Assembly (NCBI RefSeq): GCF_013403955.1
Contig: NZ_JABFDG010000001.1
Coordinates: 1,364,001 to 1,428,000 of the forward strand
Length of the DNA: 64,000 nt
DNA from: Winogradskyella vidalii
Lineage (GTDB): Bacteria > Bacteroidota > Bacteroidia > Flavobacteriales > Flavobacteriaceae
Direction: 5' to 3'
Shown: positions 1 through 9,036 of the stretch, in pieces
Numbering within the stretch: position 1 is the stretch's first letter
Layout of the letters: each line of letters begins with the position of its first letter
The notes under the pieces: model-generated
What the model was told of the DNA's origin: nothing
The model's database searches: none
The model's input: only the letters and a program-made list of their open reading frames with translations
Translations under genes and position numbers: made by a program

Positions 1-1
1 T

Positions 2-1816
2 AATAGCTTAACAAGTATAGATATTACTAATAACACAATGCTTACTGCTGTAGATTTCCAAGATAATTCAATCAGTAACCTAGATATTAGCAATAACCCT
101 AATTTAACTAGGATTCACGCTGCTTTTAACCAATTTACGACTTTTGATATTAGCGCCTACCCTCAAATAAATCAATTGTTAATATATGACAATCAGCTTA
201 CTAGCTTAAACGTGGCTAATGGTAATAACTCTAATTTTGTATATATGAAGGTATATAATAATCCTGATTTAACATGTGTACAAATAGATTCAGGATATAC
301 ACCAAACCAAGTAGGTGTGTATGATAATGGATGGACTAAAGATACAGACACAAATTACAGTGAAAATTGTACACCTACAGTGTATTATGTGAATGCAAAT
401 GCTACAGGGAATAATGATGGAAGCTCTTGGGCAGATGCTTATACAACCATCAATGATGCATTAAGTAATGTATTATTAAATGATGAAATTTGGGTGTCTC
501 AAGGTGTGTATAGTCCGGCAAATACTACATCAGTTCTCACATTAGATTTAGAAAGTTTGAAAATCTATGGAGGTTTTGACGGCACTGAGTCAACTTTAGC
601 TGATCGAGATTTAACTAAAGTATTTACAGATAACGCTACGATTATTTCTGGTGATATTAATGGTGATGATATAGAAGGAGATTTCACAACTAATAAAACC
701 GATAATGCTACAATATTAGTGAGTCTTGAGGCAGATCATGTCATTTTTGATGGTTTTGTTCTTCAAAATGCCTACACATCTAGTTCTAGTCCTGTAATAG
801 TTACTAATACAAATATCACCGATTTTACATTAAAAAATACATGGATTACAGAAAATTACAGTGAAGGTTTACTATTAGATTGGAGAGATTTTTCTGGTGA
901 CTTAGTGGTTGAAAATGTAGCAATAACCAACAATGCTACCAATAATGGTGTTGTTTTATTAGAGCATAGTGCTTCCAATTCAGATGCATTAACGTCTCAT
1001 TGGTCAAATATTCTGTTTACAGATAATACCTATAATTCAGATTTTGGTGCAATTTGGTTTAGAAGGAGTTCATCTTCTAATGGTAACAGAAGTATAGTTC
1101 ACTTTTTAAATAATGCTACAATTGTAAATAACGTGAACAACCACGCAACAGTACAACAAGTTATTAATGTTAGTGGAAGTGGATGGATACGTCTAGAAAC
1201 AAGAAATAGTATTTTTTGGCAAAATAAATATAATGGAAACCAATTCAATACAGTAGATATTGACAATAGCAAAACAGGCGAAGGGGATAGCCAAACTATC
1301 AATGTATATAATTCGGTTATACAGGTTACTTCAGCTGCTACTTCTGGTACTTATAACGCTTCAGACATTACTCAATTAGATCCGGCTACCGATAATTTAA
1401 ATTTAGATAGTGATTACAAACCGACATCAGCTTCAAATTATATCATAGATCAAGGCGATAATTCTTATTATGATACAGCAATTTTTGCAAGCTTAGATTT
1501 ATCTGGAAACGAAAGATTTTTCAATACCACTATAGATTTAGGTGCTTATGAGTACAATTCGACATTAGGAATTGATAATGTTTTTTTAAATACAAATGCA
1601 GTAAAATTATACCCGAATCCTGTAAGCGATAGATTATATATTCAATCTACTGAACAGATTGAAAGTGTAGCTATTTACAACACTAATGGGCAATTAGTAA
1701 AAGAATCTCACACCGTTAATACCGGTATTGACGTGTCTAATTTGTCTACAGGATTATACCTTATTCAAATGAAAACCGCTTCTTCATCTATAAACCAAAA
1801 GTTCTTTAGAAACTAA
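2..1816 (+). CDS. T9SS surface protein with LRR and beta-helix regions (5' partial)
   Basis: The reading frame is open from base 2, before the first ATG at 38, so the gene starts upstream of the window. The visible part has three regions. Residues up to about 100 are leucine-rich-repeat-like (units of the LDISNNPNLT type). A region beginning YYVNANATGNNDGSSWADAY resembles the start of right-handed parallel beta-helix (pectate-lyase-like, Omp-like) proteins. The last 75 or so residues (LYPNPV, then IYNTNGQLV, then GLYLIQMKT) are a type A T9SS sorting domain. This type of domain directs export across the outer membrane and is then cleaved, with the protein usually anchored on the surface. The ligand or substrate cannot be told. 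A strong hairpin terminator follows directly. Confidence 0.85.
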   Translation, partial: NSLTSIDITNNTMLTAVDFQDNSISNLDISNNPNLTRIHAAFNQFTTFDISAYPQINQLLIYDNQLTSLNVANGNNSNFVYMKVYNNPDLTCVQIDSGYTPNQVGVYDNGWTKDTDTNYSENCTPTVYYVNANATGNNDGSSWADAYTTINDALSNVLLNDEIWVSQGVYSPANTTSVLTLDLESLKIYGGFDGTESTLADRDLTKVFTDNATIISGDINGDDIEGDFTTNKTDNATILVSLEADHVIFDGFVLQNAYTSSSSPVIVTNTNITDFTLKNTWITENYSEGLLLDWRDFSGDLVVENVAITNNATNNGVVLLEHSASNSDALTSHWSNILFTDNTYNSDFGAIWFRRSSSSNGNRSIVHFLNNATIVNNVNNHATVQQVINVSGSGWIRLETRNSIFWQNKYNGNQFNTVDIDNSKTGEGDSQTINVYNSVIQVTSAATSGTYNASDITQLDPATDNLNLDSDYKPTSASNYIIDQGDNSYYDTAIFASLDLSGNERFFNTTIDLGAYEYNSTLGIDNVFLNTNAVKLYPNPVSDRLYIQSTEQIESVAIYNTNGQLVKESHTVNTGIDVSNLSTGLYLIQMKTASSSINQKFFRN

Positions 1817-1841
1817 AGTTGTGGTTGTGTCAGCTTAACTT

Positions 1842-1869
1842 AGCGCTCACTTTTGTGAGCGCTTTTTTT
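1842..1869 (+). terminator. Rho-independent terminator of the T9SS surface gene
   Basis: A perfect 9-bp stem (AGCGCTCAC / GTGAGCGCT) with a TTTT loop is followed by a run of T. It lies 26 bases after the stop codon. Confidence 0.85.
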
Positions 1870-1896
1870 ACCAAATCATTTAAAACATATTTAATA

Positions 1897-2439
1897 ATGA
1901 AACATTTAAAATTTTATGCCATTGTACTTTTTGCAATGCTTCTAACAGCATGTTCTTCAGATGATGATAATTCTGATACCTATGAAAATCATATTACGGT
2001 AGGGGAATCTGTATTTGAAATGCATACCGCAGTTGTAGAGCCTTCACTGAATAGTGTGTTTTTAAGTTTAGCCAATAGCTCTGAGGCCGAAATAGTAGCC
2101 GCTTCTGATGGTACTGCATTGAGTAATGTAGATTTGTTTACAGCACGAATTAGTTATTTAGATTTAACACCTGGAGTAACTTATGAGTTATCTGAAATTT
2201 CAAATTTAGAGTTCATGGTAAATGGCTCTATTGTTGGAGGTGAATTTGAAAACGGAATCAGTCAGTTTTACAAAAGCGGAAGTAACGCAGATTTAGAAGT
2301 TACCCAAGGAACTATTACAGTAACTGAATATGATGTTGATTTTATTCGTTTATCATTTGCGTTTACAAGGGCAGATGGCGTTGTAATTTCTGGAGATTAC
2401 GAAGGTTCATTTCTTTATATAAATAATAATCTTAATTGA
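1897..2439 (+). CDS. Small lipoprotein of unknown function
   Basis: Encodes 180 residues if it starts at the ATG of MKHLKF. This start is preferred over the in-frame ATG at 1819 because the upstream codons run through the terminator hairpin of the preceding gene, and because MKHLKF begins a clear lipoprotein signal with lipobox LTAC-SSDDD. The acidic run after the cysteine is typical of flavobacterial lipoproteins. The remainder is rich in beta strands with no motif I recognise. It is probably anchored in the outer membrane. It is monocistronic, lying between two terminators. Confidence 0.75.
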   Translation: MKHLKFYAIVLFAMLLTACSSDDDNSDTYENHITVGESVFEMHTAVVEPSLNSVFLSLANSSEAEIVAASDGTALSNVDLFTARISYLDLTPGVTYELSEISNLEFMVNGSIVGGEFENGISQFYKSGSNADLEVTQGTITVTEYDVDFIRLSFAFTRADGVVISGDYEGSFLYINNNLN

Positions 2440-2456
2440 TAGTGATTATATTAACT

Positions 2457-2490
2457 AAAAAAAGCTCACCAATAATAGTGAGCTTTTTTT
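2457..2490. terminator. Bidirectional terminator between lipoprotein gene and dnaN
   Basis: A perfect 13-bp inverted repeat (AAAAAAAGCTCAC / GTGAGCTTTTTTT, loop 8) lies between two convergent genes, with A and T tracts on either side. It can stop transcription from both directions. Confidence 0.85.
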
Positions 2491-2519
2491 ATAAATAAAT
2501 ATTATGAGTAATAAAAAGT

Positions 2520-3638
2520 TTAGCTATTAAGCATCACAGGCATCACCAACATCGTAACGTGTTCACCCTCATCTAAACCATCTGTAGGCGTTAAGATACC
2601 AGCTCTGTTTGGTAAACTCATTTCTAACTGTACGTTTTCGGCATTTAAGTTGTTAATCATTTCAGTTAAGAAGCGCGAGTTAAACCCTATTTGCATATCG
2701 TCGCCTTGGTAATCACAAGATAAACGCTCTTCGGCTTTGTTTGAATAATCGATATCTTCCGCAGAAATATTTAATTCAGCACCTGCAATTTTTAAACGAA
2801 TTTGATGTGTTGTTTTGTTAGAGAAAATACTAACACGCTTAACCGAGTTTAAAAACTGTGTACGGTCTATGACTAATTTATTTGGGTTTTCTTTAGGAAT
2901 TACCGCTTCGTAATTAGGGTATTTTCCATCAATTAAACGACAGATTAACACAGAGTTTTCAAAAGTAAACTTAGCATTAGATTCGTTGTATTCCACTAAA
3001 ACATCATCATCACTTCCTGCTAAAATCCCTTTTAAAAGTGTTAAAGGCTTTTTAGGCATTATGAATTCTGCAGATTCTGTAGCACTGACATCATTTCTAG
3101 TATATTTTACCAATTTGTGAGCATCTGTTGCTACAAAAGTTAAATTATCTTGAGAAAACTGAAAGAACACACCACTCATTACAGGTCTTAAGTCATCGTT
3201 ACCAGCAGCAAAAATAGTTTTACTAATCGCAGTGGCTAAGATATCACCCATAATGGTTGTTTTGCTAGCATCTTCAATAGAAACTGCATTAGGGAATTCT
3301 GCGCCATCGGCATAAGCTAAAGCATATTTACCGTGATTAGAGCTGATCTCAACCGTATTGTTTTCTTCAACAACAAACGTTAAGGGTTGCTCCGGAAACG
3401 TCTTCAATGTGTCTAATAATAATCGTGCTGGTAAAGCAATGTTACCTTCAGAATCACTTTCTACATCAATAGTTGCAGACATCGTGGTTTCTAAATCACT
3501 TGCCGAAATCGTTAGTTTTGATTGGCTAAGTTCAAATAAGAAATTATCTAAAATCGGTAGTGTATTACTGTTGTTAATGACACCTCCCAATACCTGAAGC
3601 TGCTTTAATAAATAGGTGCTTGAAACAATAAATTTCAT
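2520..3638 (-). CDS. dnaN: DNA polymerase III subunit beta (sliding clamp)
   Basis: The 372-residue product has the usual length of the bacterial beta clamp, which forms a ring dimer on DNA and tethers the replicase. It begins MKFIVSSTYLLKQLQ. The family pattern LPILDNFLFEL follows near residue 27, and the protein ends in the conserved VMPVMLNS tail (compare the -PMRL/-PVM endings of clamps). Three clamp domains fit the length. It lies downstream of gldG on the same strand after a gap of about 220 bases that holds a possible promoter. It is not next to dnaA here, as is common in Bacteroidota. Confidence 0.97.
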   Translation of the reverse strand: MKFIVSSTYLLKQLQVLGGVINNSNTLPILDNFLFELSQSKLTISASDLETTMSATIDVESDSEGNIALPARLLLDTLKTFPEQPLTFVVEENNTVEISSNHGKYALAYADGAEFPNAVSIEDASKTTIMGDILATAISKTIFAAGNDDLRPVMSGVFFQFSQDNLTFVATDAHKLVKYTRNDVSATESAEFIMPKKPLTLLKGILAGSDDDVLVEYNESNAKFTFENSVLICRLIDGKYPNYEAVIPKENPNKLVIDRTQFLNSVKRVSIFSNKTTHQIRLKIAGAELNISAEDIDYSNKAEERLSCDYQGDDMQIGFNSRFLTEMINNLNAENVQLEMSLPNRAGILTPTDGLDEGEHVTMLVMPVMLNS

Positions 3639-3670
3639 GTGTTATATATTAATTGTTTTTATTGGTCATA

Positions 3671-3688
3671 CTTCGACTGCGCTCAGTA
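3671..3688. repeat. Dispersed repeat fragment (TTCGACTGCGCTCAG)
   Basis: The short motif cttcgactgcgctcagta lies between dnaN and gldG. The same core (CGACTnCGCTC) recurs near 16370 and, slightly changed, near 21679, always between genes. It matches a type of short intergenic repeat that I recall as common in flavobacterial genomes. The function is unknown. Confidence 0.5.
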
Positions 3689-3765
3689 CAAATATGAAAC
3701 ATCTAATCGATACGGCTAGAGGTTGCATACTGAATATATGTGGTTTATACTTTTAATTAGTGTTA

Positions 3766-3773
3766 CAAATATA
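3766..3773 (-). promoter_or_regulatory. Possible -7 element for dnaN
   Basis: On the minus strand this reads TATATTTG, matching the Bacteroidota -7 consensus TAnnTTTG, about 130 bases before dnaN. No good TTG -33 element lies at the expected distance, so the call is weak. It would let dnaN be transcribed apart from the gldG block. Confidence 0.3.
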
Positions 3774-3857
3774 TCTTAATAGAAGGGTTTTTTAAAACTA
3801 ACTTATTAACAAATTCTTCCTGTAAAAGTAGGAATTTGGTTGTGTGAAGCTGAATTT

Positions 3858-5528
3858 TTATTGGGCGTATTTTTTCTTTCTAAGATAATTAAATAGCAAA
3901 CCAAAGCCCGCTAAAAGTATGAGTGGCAATACAATATTAATAAATTGCCAGGTGCCTCTGTTTTCTTTTACTTTCTCATTGTCTAAAAAAGCCACATTAA
4001 TTTCCTTGGCTCTTATGTTTATAAGTCCAGTGTCGTCTAAAAGGTAATTCACGGCATTCAGCAAAAATTCCTTGTTGCCAAACGATTTTCCGGTGAGTTG
4101 GTCAAAGCCTAATTCTATAGGTCTGTTTTTTATTACGTCGTTTTTAATGACGTTTCCATCGGAAACAACGACCATTTTTGTAGGCGTACCTTTAGACTTA
4201 AAATCTTTGACTTTAAAAGGTAAAACACGTTGGTCGTACACCGAAGTAAATTCACCTTCTAATAATACGGCTAGATTTTGTGGTCCTTGATTAAAGCTAG
4301 CTTCATCAGGTGCTTCAGTAACCGCATCTAAAGAAATGGTGGTTGGCGCACCTTCTAATTTCGATTTTGGTGAACTCTGTAATAATATAGATTTTTTAAG
4401 GTCGTTTTTTAAGGTGTCAATCGGACTCGCAAAATCATACTTTACCAAGTTTAAATTTTTGGTGATAGGATGGTTGGGGTTTGATGCTGCTAAAGGTGAA
4501 TATTGCCATTGTACGGGTTGCATTTGTGCCTGGCTACCTTCGCCAATAGCTAACATTATCGGAGCAGAATACAGGTCTTTTACCAAGGTCGGATTCACAC
4601 GAACACCGTATTTAAAGAAAAAATCATTTAAGTTTAAATCGCGCATAATAGAAACACCACGACCTGCAGCGTTGTACAAGCTGTCTTTGTCCATAATTAC
4701 AGACTCAGTTAGCCATAAACTTTTTCCCCCATTCATGGTATACTGGTCTAGAACTAATTTTTCATGTTCTGAAAACGCAATACTTGGTTTTGCTGAGATA
4801 ATTAAATCATAAGATTTAAGCTTGTCTAAAGTTCCTTGTGGATTGGTAGCAACACTGTCTAAGGTGAATTGCGCTAAATTATAATAAGGTTTGATCGTTT
4901 GCAGAAAGTCAGCAATTTCAATATCATCTAGCTGTCCATTACCTTTTAAAATGGCCACTTTTTTAGCCTTAGCGTTTACCAATTTGCTAAACCCATCAGC
5001 AAAGGCATATTCTAAAGCTTGTACCGAATTGGTAATCTGTTCTTGTAATCCTTGTGTAACGCTTCGTTTTAACAATGGAATTTTTACGGTCTGGTCTTTA
5101 TAACTCGCAAAAGCCCATGGGAAAATGATATCTTGTTTTACTTGTCCGGTGCTGTTATCAGTGCTTATGTAGGGCTCTAATCCCGATTTACTAAGCTCTT
5201 CAATATTGCGCTGTCTTGTGGTTTCATCTTCAATGGGATTGATGTAGTTGATGAATATTTGGTCAGTTTCTAGTTGGAATTCTTCTATTATTTGTCGGAC
5301 TTCGGTTTGAAGTAATATAAATTCAGAAGGAAAATCACCTTCTAAAAAGACATCAATTACTAAAGGTGAATCTAGATTGCTAAGTAATGATTTTGAAGCT
5401 TCCGAAAGGGTGTAACGGTTGTCTTTAGTGAGGTCGAAACGTTCGTAAATAACGCTTGAAATGGCATTCAATATAACGAGTCCAACAACAATAGCAGCAA
5501 TATATAATATGGATTTATTCTTCTTCAT
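3858..5528 (-). CDS. gldG: Gliding motility ABC transporter component GldG
   Basis: 556 residues. An N-terminal membrane segment (about residues 7-27, ILYIAAIVVGLVILNAISSV) is followed by YERFDLTKDNRYTLSEAS, typical of GldG and other ABC_transp_aux proteins. A large extracytoplasmic region comes next, then a C-terminal membrane helix near 525-545 and the basic end RKKKYAQ. GldG works with GldA (ATPase) and GldF (permease); in Flavobacterium the trio is needed for gliding in some species, and its substrate is not established. The start overlaps the end of the preceding membrane-protein gene by 14 bases, which indicates one transcript. Confidence 0.93.
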   Translation of the reverse strand: MKKNKSILYIAAIVVGLVILNAISSVIYERFDLTKDNRYTLSEASKSLLSNLDSPLVIDVFLEGDFPSEFILLQTEVRQIIEEFQLETDQIFINYINPIEDETTRQRNIEELSKSGLEPYISTDNSTGQVKQDIIFPWAFASYKDQTVKIPLLKRSVTQGLQEQITNSVQALEYAFADGFSKLVNAKAKKVAILKGNGQLDDIEIADFLQTIKPYYNLAQFTLDSVATNPQGTLDKLKSYDLIISAKPSIAFSEHEKLVLDQYTMNGGKSLWLTESVIMDKDSLYNAAGRGVSIMRDLNLNDFFFKYGVRVNPTLVKDLYSAPIMLAIGEGSQAQMQPVQWQYSPLAASNPNHPITKNLNLVKYDFASPIDTLKNDLKKSILLQSSPKSKLEGAPTTISLDAVTEAPDEASFNQGPQNLAVLLEGEFTSVYDQRVLPFKVKDFKSKGTPTKMVVVSDGNVIKNDVIKNRPIELGFDQLTGKSFGNKEFLLNAVNYLLDDTGLINIRAKEINVAFLDNEKVKENRGTWQFINIVLPLILLAGFGLLFNYLRKKKYAQ

Positions 5529-6012
5529 TCTCGAATGTTATTTCTTCTTGATAAGGCTTTAGGGCTACCACTTTATCAGCTTTAAATATAATTTCTACAC
5601 AATCTCTTTGGTCATTAAAAGCACCAGGCTCTATACCTAGTCCATAATTCCATTTATCAGTGTCATGTGCTTTTTTAGCATCATTCCATGTCAACCATTC
5701 CGCTTTACCCAAAAGTGTAGCTAGTTCCGCTTTAGAAGTTCCAATTAAAGTATCTGTTTTTATGGTGCTATCTATCATTTCGTAGCGTAACGCCGGGCTT
5801 TCTATCCAGGCTTCACTATCAAAATATTTTTGATGATGATAGCTACTAATAATATTTAAGAATGGATAAAACATATAAAAGTATACAAAAGGTGTTAAAA
5901 CCAAACTGATGAGTGCAGTAAGCCATTTACGTTTGTCAACCGTATTTAAAAATAAAAATAGCAGTACAAAAAGAACGATTAAGAATACAATTAATAGTGG
6001 TGTTACAATCAT
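5515..6012 (-). CDS. Membrane protein with BamE/SmpA-like domain between gldF and gldG
   Basis: 165 residues. Two hydrophobic helices (about 4-24 and 33-55) are followed by a soluble part. Its pattern (DTLIGTSKAELATLLGKAEW, then YGLGIEPGAF, then CVEIIFKADKVVAL) resembles the small BamE/SmpA fold: helix motif with G-x-[ST]-x-x-E, then beta strands ending in a dGkV turn. This is inferred by eye. The gene starts one base after gldF stops and overlaps gldG by 14 bases, so it is co-translated with the gld pair. It may serve the same envelope complex, but no role is known to me. Confidence 0.7.
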   Translation of the reverse strand: MIVTPLLIVFLIVLFVLLFLFLNTVDKRKWLTALISLVLTPFVYFYMFYPFLNIISSYHHQKYFDSEAWIESPALRYEMIDSTIKTDTLIGTSKAELATLLGKAEWLTWNDAKKAHDTDKWNYGLGIEPGAFNDQRDCVEIIFKADKVVALKPYQEEITFENEEE

Positions 6013-6013
6013 G

Positions 6014-6736
6014 TTACTGGTTTTGGATTCTCAATTTTGTAAATAGTAAAAAAGCTAAGGCAATACTTATAAAATAGACTAAATCTCTAGTGTCAATGAC
6101 GCCACGACTCATACTATTGTAATGTGCAGCCATACCGAGGTTTTCCATATAAACCAGGTTGCCAAATAGATTGTAATTGGATAAGCCTTCAAATCCAAAA
6201 TAGAAAAAGAAACAGATAAAAACGGCAATGATAAACGCTACAATTTGATTGTCAGATAGGGTAGAAGCAAACACGCCAATAGCTGTATACGCAGCTACTA
6301 AAAAGAGCAATCCAAAATAAGAGCCTATGGTGCTGGCCATATCTAGATTAGCTTCTGGATTTCCTAATCGAGACACCGTATAGACATATAATAATGTCGG
6401 GATCAAAGCTAAGATGATTAAAGTGAAAGCGCCAAAATACTTGCCTAAAACAATCTGAAAATGCGAAATAGGTTTCGTAACGAGCAATTCTAAAGTCCCT
6501 TGTTTTTTTTCATCACTAAAACTACGCATGGTTACCGCAGGAACTAAAAAAATAAGAATCCAAGGTGCAAGTAAAAAGAAAGAAGATAAACTGGCTTGGC
6601 CATTATCTAAAATGTTGAACTCCCCTTTAAAAACCCAGAGAAAAAGGCCGTTGAGTAATAAAAACACCCCAATAACCAAATAACCAATTGGTGAGGCGAA
6701 AAAGGTGTTAATTTCTTTTTTTAGTATTGCTAACAT
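6014..6736 (-). CDS. gldF: Gliding motility ABC transporter permease GldF
   Basis: 240 residues, an ABC-2-type permease with about six membrane helices. It begins MLAILKKEINTFFASPIGYL and carries SFSDEKKQGTLELLVTKPIS, the cytoplasmic loop motif (EK..GTLE.L...P) typical of ABC-2 permeases. It pairs with GldG just downstream; the ATPase GldA is not in this window, which is usual because gldA lies elsewhere. It lies 17 bases after the ABM-family gene and belongs to the same minus-strand operon. Confidence 0.93.
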   Translation of the reverse strand: MLAILKKEINTFFASPIGYLVIGVFLLLNGLFLWVFKGEFNILDNGQASLSSFFLLAPWILIFLVPAVTMRSFSDEKKQGTLELLVTKPISHFQIVLGKYFGAFTLIILALIPTLLYVYTVSRLGNPEANLDMASTIGSYFGLLFLVAAYTAIGVFASTLSDNQIVAFIIAVFICFFFYFGFEGLSNYNLFGNLVYMENLGMAAHYNSMSRGVIDTRDLVYFISIALAFLLFTKLRIQNQ

Positions 6737-6753
6737 ATATTAGTGTTCAGTAT

Positions 6754-7050
6754 TTATTTTAGACTTTCCAATTTATCCACACTCCACGCTTCAGGTTTAG
6801 CATTAAACAAAGGTTTTGTTTTTCCCCAAACGCCTTTAAATAATTCGGAATGTCTATAATGATGTAAATCGGCTTCAGAATTCCAATAACTATAGGTGAA
6901 AAAGATATTAGTTGTATTCTGATCGCGGTACAACTCTAAAAATTGACAACCTTCAAAAGCTCTAATTTTTTCTTTAACCGTTTCAAAATTAGCCAAAAAT
7001 TCATCAATTTTAGACGGCTCAAAACTCATTTTTACAATTCTTACTAACAT
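6754..7050 (-). CDS. Antibiotic biosynthesis monooxygenase (ABM) family protein
   Basis: 98 residues, a single ferredoxin-like ABM domain. It starts MLVRIVKMSFEPSKIDEFL and has the family's EGCQFLELYRDQNTTNIFFTYS strand pair and a WNSEADLHHYRHSELFK helix. Such proteins are small dimers; some are quinol or heme monooxygenases, and many have no known substrate. It lies 4 bases after the SAM hydrolase gene and 17 before gldF, so it is co-transcribed, although a direct part in gliding is not implied. Confidence 0.85.
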   Translation of the reverse strand: MLVRIVKMSFEPSKIDEFLANFETVKEKIRAFEGCQFLELYRDQNTTNIFFTYSYWNSEADLHHYRHSELFKGVWGKTKPLFNAKPEAWSVDKLESLK

Positions 7051-7054
7051 ATTT

Positions 7055-7894
7055 TTAGGGCTTTAAGAAGTTTATGGTCACGGTATCCATCGTTTTTAAT
7101 CCCATTAGTGTAGAAGCGCTACCAACGGTGCTGTTATTGCTTTTATAAATTGCAATTTCTATATAACCCGATGAATTAAAAACGACCATGCCTTTACCTT
7201 CAATATTTCGTTTTGAAGTTTCTGTTTCATCATAGTTTATAATATCACTATACTTATTAAAAATGGTTTTAAATTTATGGTTTCTTGCAGAGATTTCATA
7301 AGCCCTTCCTTTTTGATGCTGTTCAAAAAATTTACGTTTAATGTTGGTAATCACATTACCGTAATTGTCAATGTAAATAACACTACCAATAATTTGATTT
7401 TGGTCGTCATTAACAAAAGGATGTAAATTTTTAATTGGCTTAATGCTGTTAATAACTTTTCCAATCACGCCTAAAGTTCCTCCTCTTGCAATATGGCAAG
7501 CTACCTTTACAAAAATGTCTAATACAGGAAAGCTAGTTTCTACTTTGTCGTGGATGTTAATCTCTACAATTTCTTCAGCAGCAATGTCGGCACATATCAT
7601 ACTCATTATACCATTGTTAGCACATATAAAGTAATGGTCGTCTAATTTAACGGCAATATGTTTATTTTCAGGACTTAACTCAGAATCTATCCCGATTAAA
7701 TGTATCGTTCCTTTGGGGAAACTGCTATAGGCATTTTGAATAACATAAGCGGCTTCAGAAATATTAAAAGGCGAAATTGAATGCGAAATATCGACAACGT
7801 TAACCGCTTCAAGTTCGCTAAATATAGCCCCTTTTATGGCTCCAGAAAAGTGATCTTTTTCTCCAAAATCAGTCGTTAAAGTGATTATCGCCAT
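7055..7894 (-). CDS. SAM hydroxide adenosyltransferase (SAM hydrolase, DUF62 family)
   Basis: 279 residues, the usual length. It starts MAIITLTTDFGEKDHFSGAI, the family N-terminal motif (TDFG..D...G..KG), and has ISPFNISEAAYV and FICANNGIMSM, which form part of the SAM pocket in SAM hydrolases and the related chlorinase/fluorinase. Ordinary bacterial members split S-adenosylmethionine with water into adenosine and methionine; a halogenase role would be exceptional. It is the first gene of the minus-strand block running to gldG and is divergent from phoH. Confidence 0.9.
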   Translation of the reverse strand: MAIITLTTDFGEKDHFSGAIKGAIFSELEAVNVVDISHSISPFNISEAAYVIQNAYSSFPKGTIHLIGIDSELSPENKHIAVKLDDHYFICANNGIMSMICADIAAEEIVEINIHDKVETSFPVLDIFVKVACHIARGGTLGVIGKVINSIKPIKNLHPFVNDDQNQIIGSVIYIDNYGNVITNIKRKFFEQHQKGRAYEISARNHKFKTIFNKYSDIINYDETETSKRNIEGKGMVVFNSSGYIEIAIYKSNNSTVGSASTLMGLKTMDTVTINFLKP

Positions 7895-7940
7895 GGATTG
7901 ATTGTTGATATTTTTTTAAGGATTATGGTTGTAAAATTGT

Positions 7941-7974
7941 TAAATTTGGTGTGTATAACAGAATTACAAAATTA
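7941..7974. promoter_or_regulatory. Divergent promoter region, phoH / SAM hydrolase
   Basis: Two -7 elements of the Bacteroidota form TAnnTTTG sit back to back: TAAATTTG on the plus strand (7941-7948, toward phoH) and TAATTTTG on the minus strand (CAAAATTA at 7967-7974, toward the SAM hydrolase). Neither has an obvious TTG -33 element at the standard spacing. Confidence 0.4.
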
Positions 7975-8014
7975 GTAAAAGAAAACAGATTAACACATTA
8001 AATCAAGCACGCTT

Positions 8015-8968
8015 TTGAATGAACTTATCTTAGAACTCGAAGAAATAACGCCTAAAGAATTCTTTGGTGCACAAAATGCAAATATTGAATTATTAAAAAA
8101 GTATTTTCCTAAGCTCAAAATTGTAGCCAGAGGCAATAAGTTAAAAGCTTATGGAGATGAAGATTTATTAGAAGAGTTTGACCGTCGAATCACAATGCTT
8201 ATGAAGCATTTTGGAAAGTATAACAAACTTGATGAAAATGTTATAGAGCGCGTTTTAACCAGTCAAAGCACCGATGATTACGAAACGACCGCAAAAAGTG
8301 GTGAGGTTTTAGTACATGGTGTTGGTGGAAAGTTGATTAAAGCCCAAACCGCTAATCAGCGTAAGTTGGTAGAGAGCATGCGTAACAACGATATGGTTTT
8401 TGCTATTGGTCCTGCAGGAACTGGTAAAACTTATACGGGTGTCGCTCTAGCTGTTGAGGCCTTAAAAAAGAAAGAAGTTAAGCGTATAATATTAACACGT
8501 CCTGCTGTAGAAGCTGGTGAGAATTTAGGGTTTTTACCAGGAGATTTAAAAGAAAAATTAGATCCTTATATGCAGCCTTTATACGATGCTTTAAGAGATA
8601 TGATTCCTGCTGAAAAGTTAGATAGCTATATTGAAAAAGGCGTGATTCAAATTGCACCTTTAGCCTTTATGCGTGGTCGTACCTTAGATAATGCCTTTGT
8701 GATATTAGATGAAGGGCAGAATACGACGCATGCACAAATGAAAATGTTTTTAACCCGAATGGGAAAAAATGCAAAATTCTTATTAACAGGTGACCCTGGC
8801 CAAGTAGATTTACCACGCCGAACCATTTCAGGATTAAAAGAAGCCCTTTTAGTGTTGAAAAACGTTGAAGGTATTGGTATGATTTATTTAGATGATAAAG
8901 ATGTGATTCGCCATAAATTAGTACGAAAAGTGATTGCGGCGTATAAGCATATTGAAAATAGAGAATAA
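8015..8968 (+). CDS. PhoH family ATPase
   Basis: 317 residues. An N-terminal segment (LKIVARGNKLKAYGDEDLLE, KH-like) is followed by the PhoH ATPase core. Walker A GPAGTGKT lies near residue 133, Walker B FVILDEGQNTT near 227, and LTGDPGQVDLP near 256. PhoH proteins are P-loop ATPases related to SF1 helicases and are linked to RNA metabolism; the phosphate-starvation link comes from E. coli. The start codon is TTG (8015-8017). It gives MNELILELEEITPKEFFG, the N-terminus I expect for this family in flavobacteria, and no ATG is available in frame nearby. Confidence 0.92.
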   Translation: MNELILELEEITPKEFFGAQNANIELLKKYFPKLKIVARGNKLKAYGDEDLLEEFDRRITMLMKHFGKYNKLDENVIERVLTSQSTDDYETTAKSGEVLVHGVGGKLIKAQTANQRKLVESMRNNDMVFAIGPAGTGKTYTGVALAVEALKKKEVKRIILTRPAVEAGENLGFLPGDLKEKLDPYMQPLYDALRDMIPAEKLDSYIEKGVIQIAPLAFMRGRTLDNAFVILDEGQNTTHAQMKMFLTRMGKNAKFLLTGDPGQVDLPRRTISGLKEALLVLKNVEGIGMIYLDDKDVIRHKLVRKVIAAYKHIENRE

Positions 8969-8972
8969 GTAG

Positions 8973-9036
8973 GGACAAGTCGCGACTTGTCCATACCTCG
9001 TCATTTGTCCGTGCGTTGCGATTTGTCCGTAACGCA
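8973..9036. repeat. Inverted-repeat element in the phoH-purC gap
   Basis: A perfect 20-bp palindrome (8973-8992, ggacaagtcgcgacttgtcc) is followed by degenerate copies of its half (atttgtccg, gcgatttgtccgt) and by a second inverted repeat TGCGTT / AACGCA (9012-9017 and 9031-9036). It resembles a small palindromic intergenic repeat. It may act as a transcript-end hairpin for phoH, but has no T tract. Confidence 0.6.

Noticed and set aside
7055..7894. Chlorinase or fluorinase activity for the DUF62 gene
   Set aside because: The family is mostly SAM hydrolases, and no halometabolite genes lie nearby.
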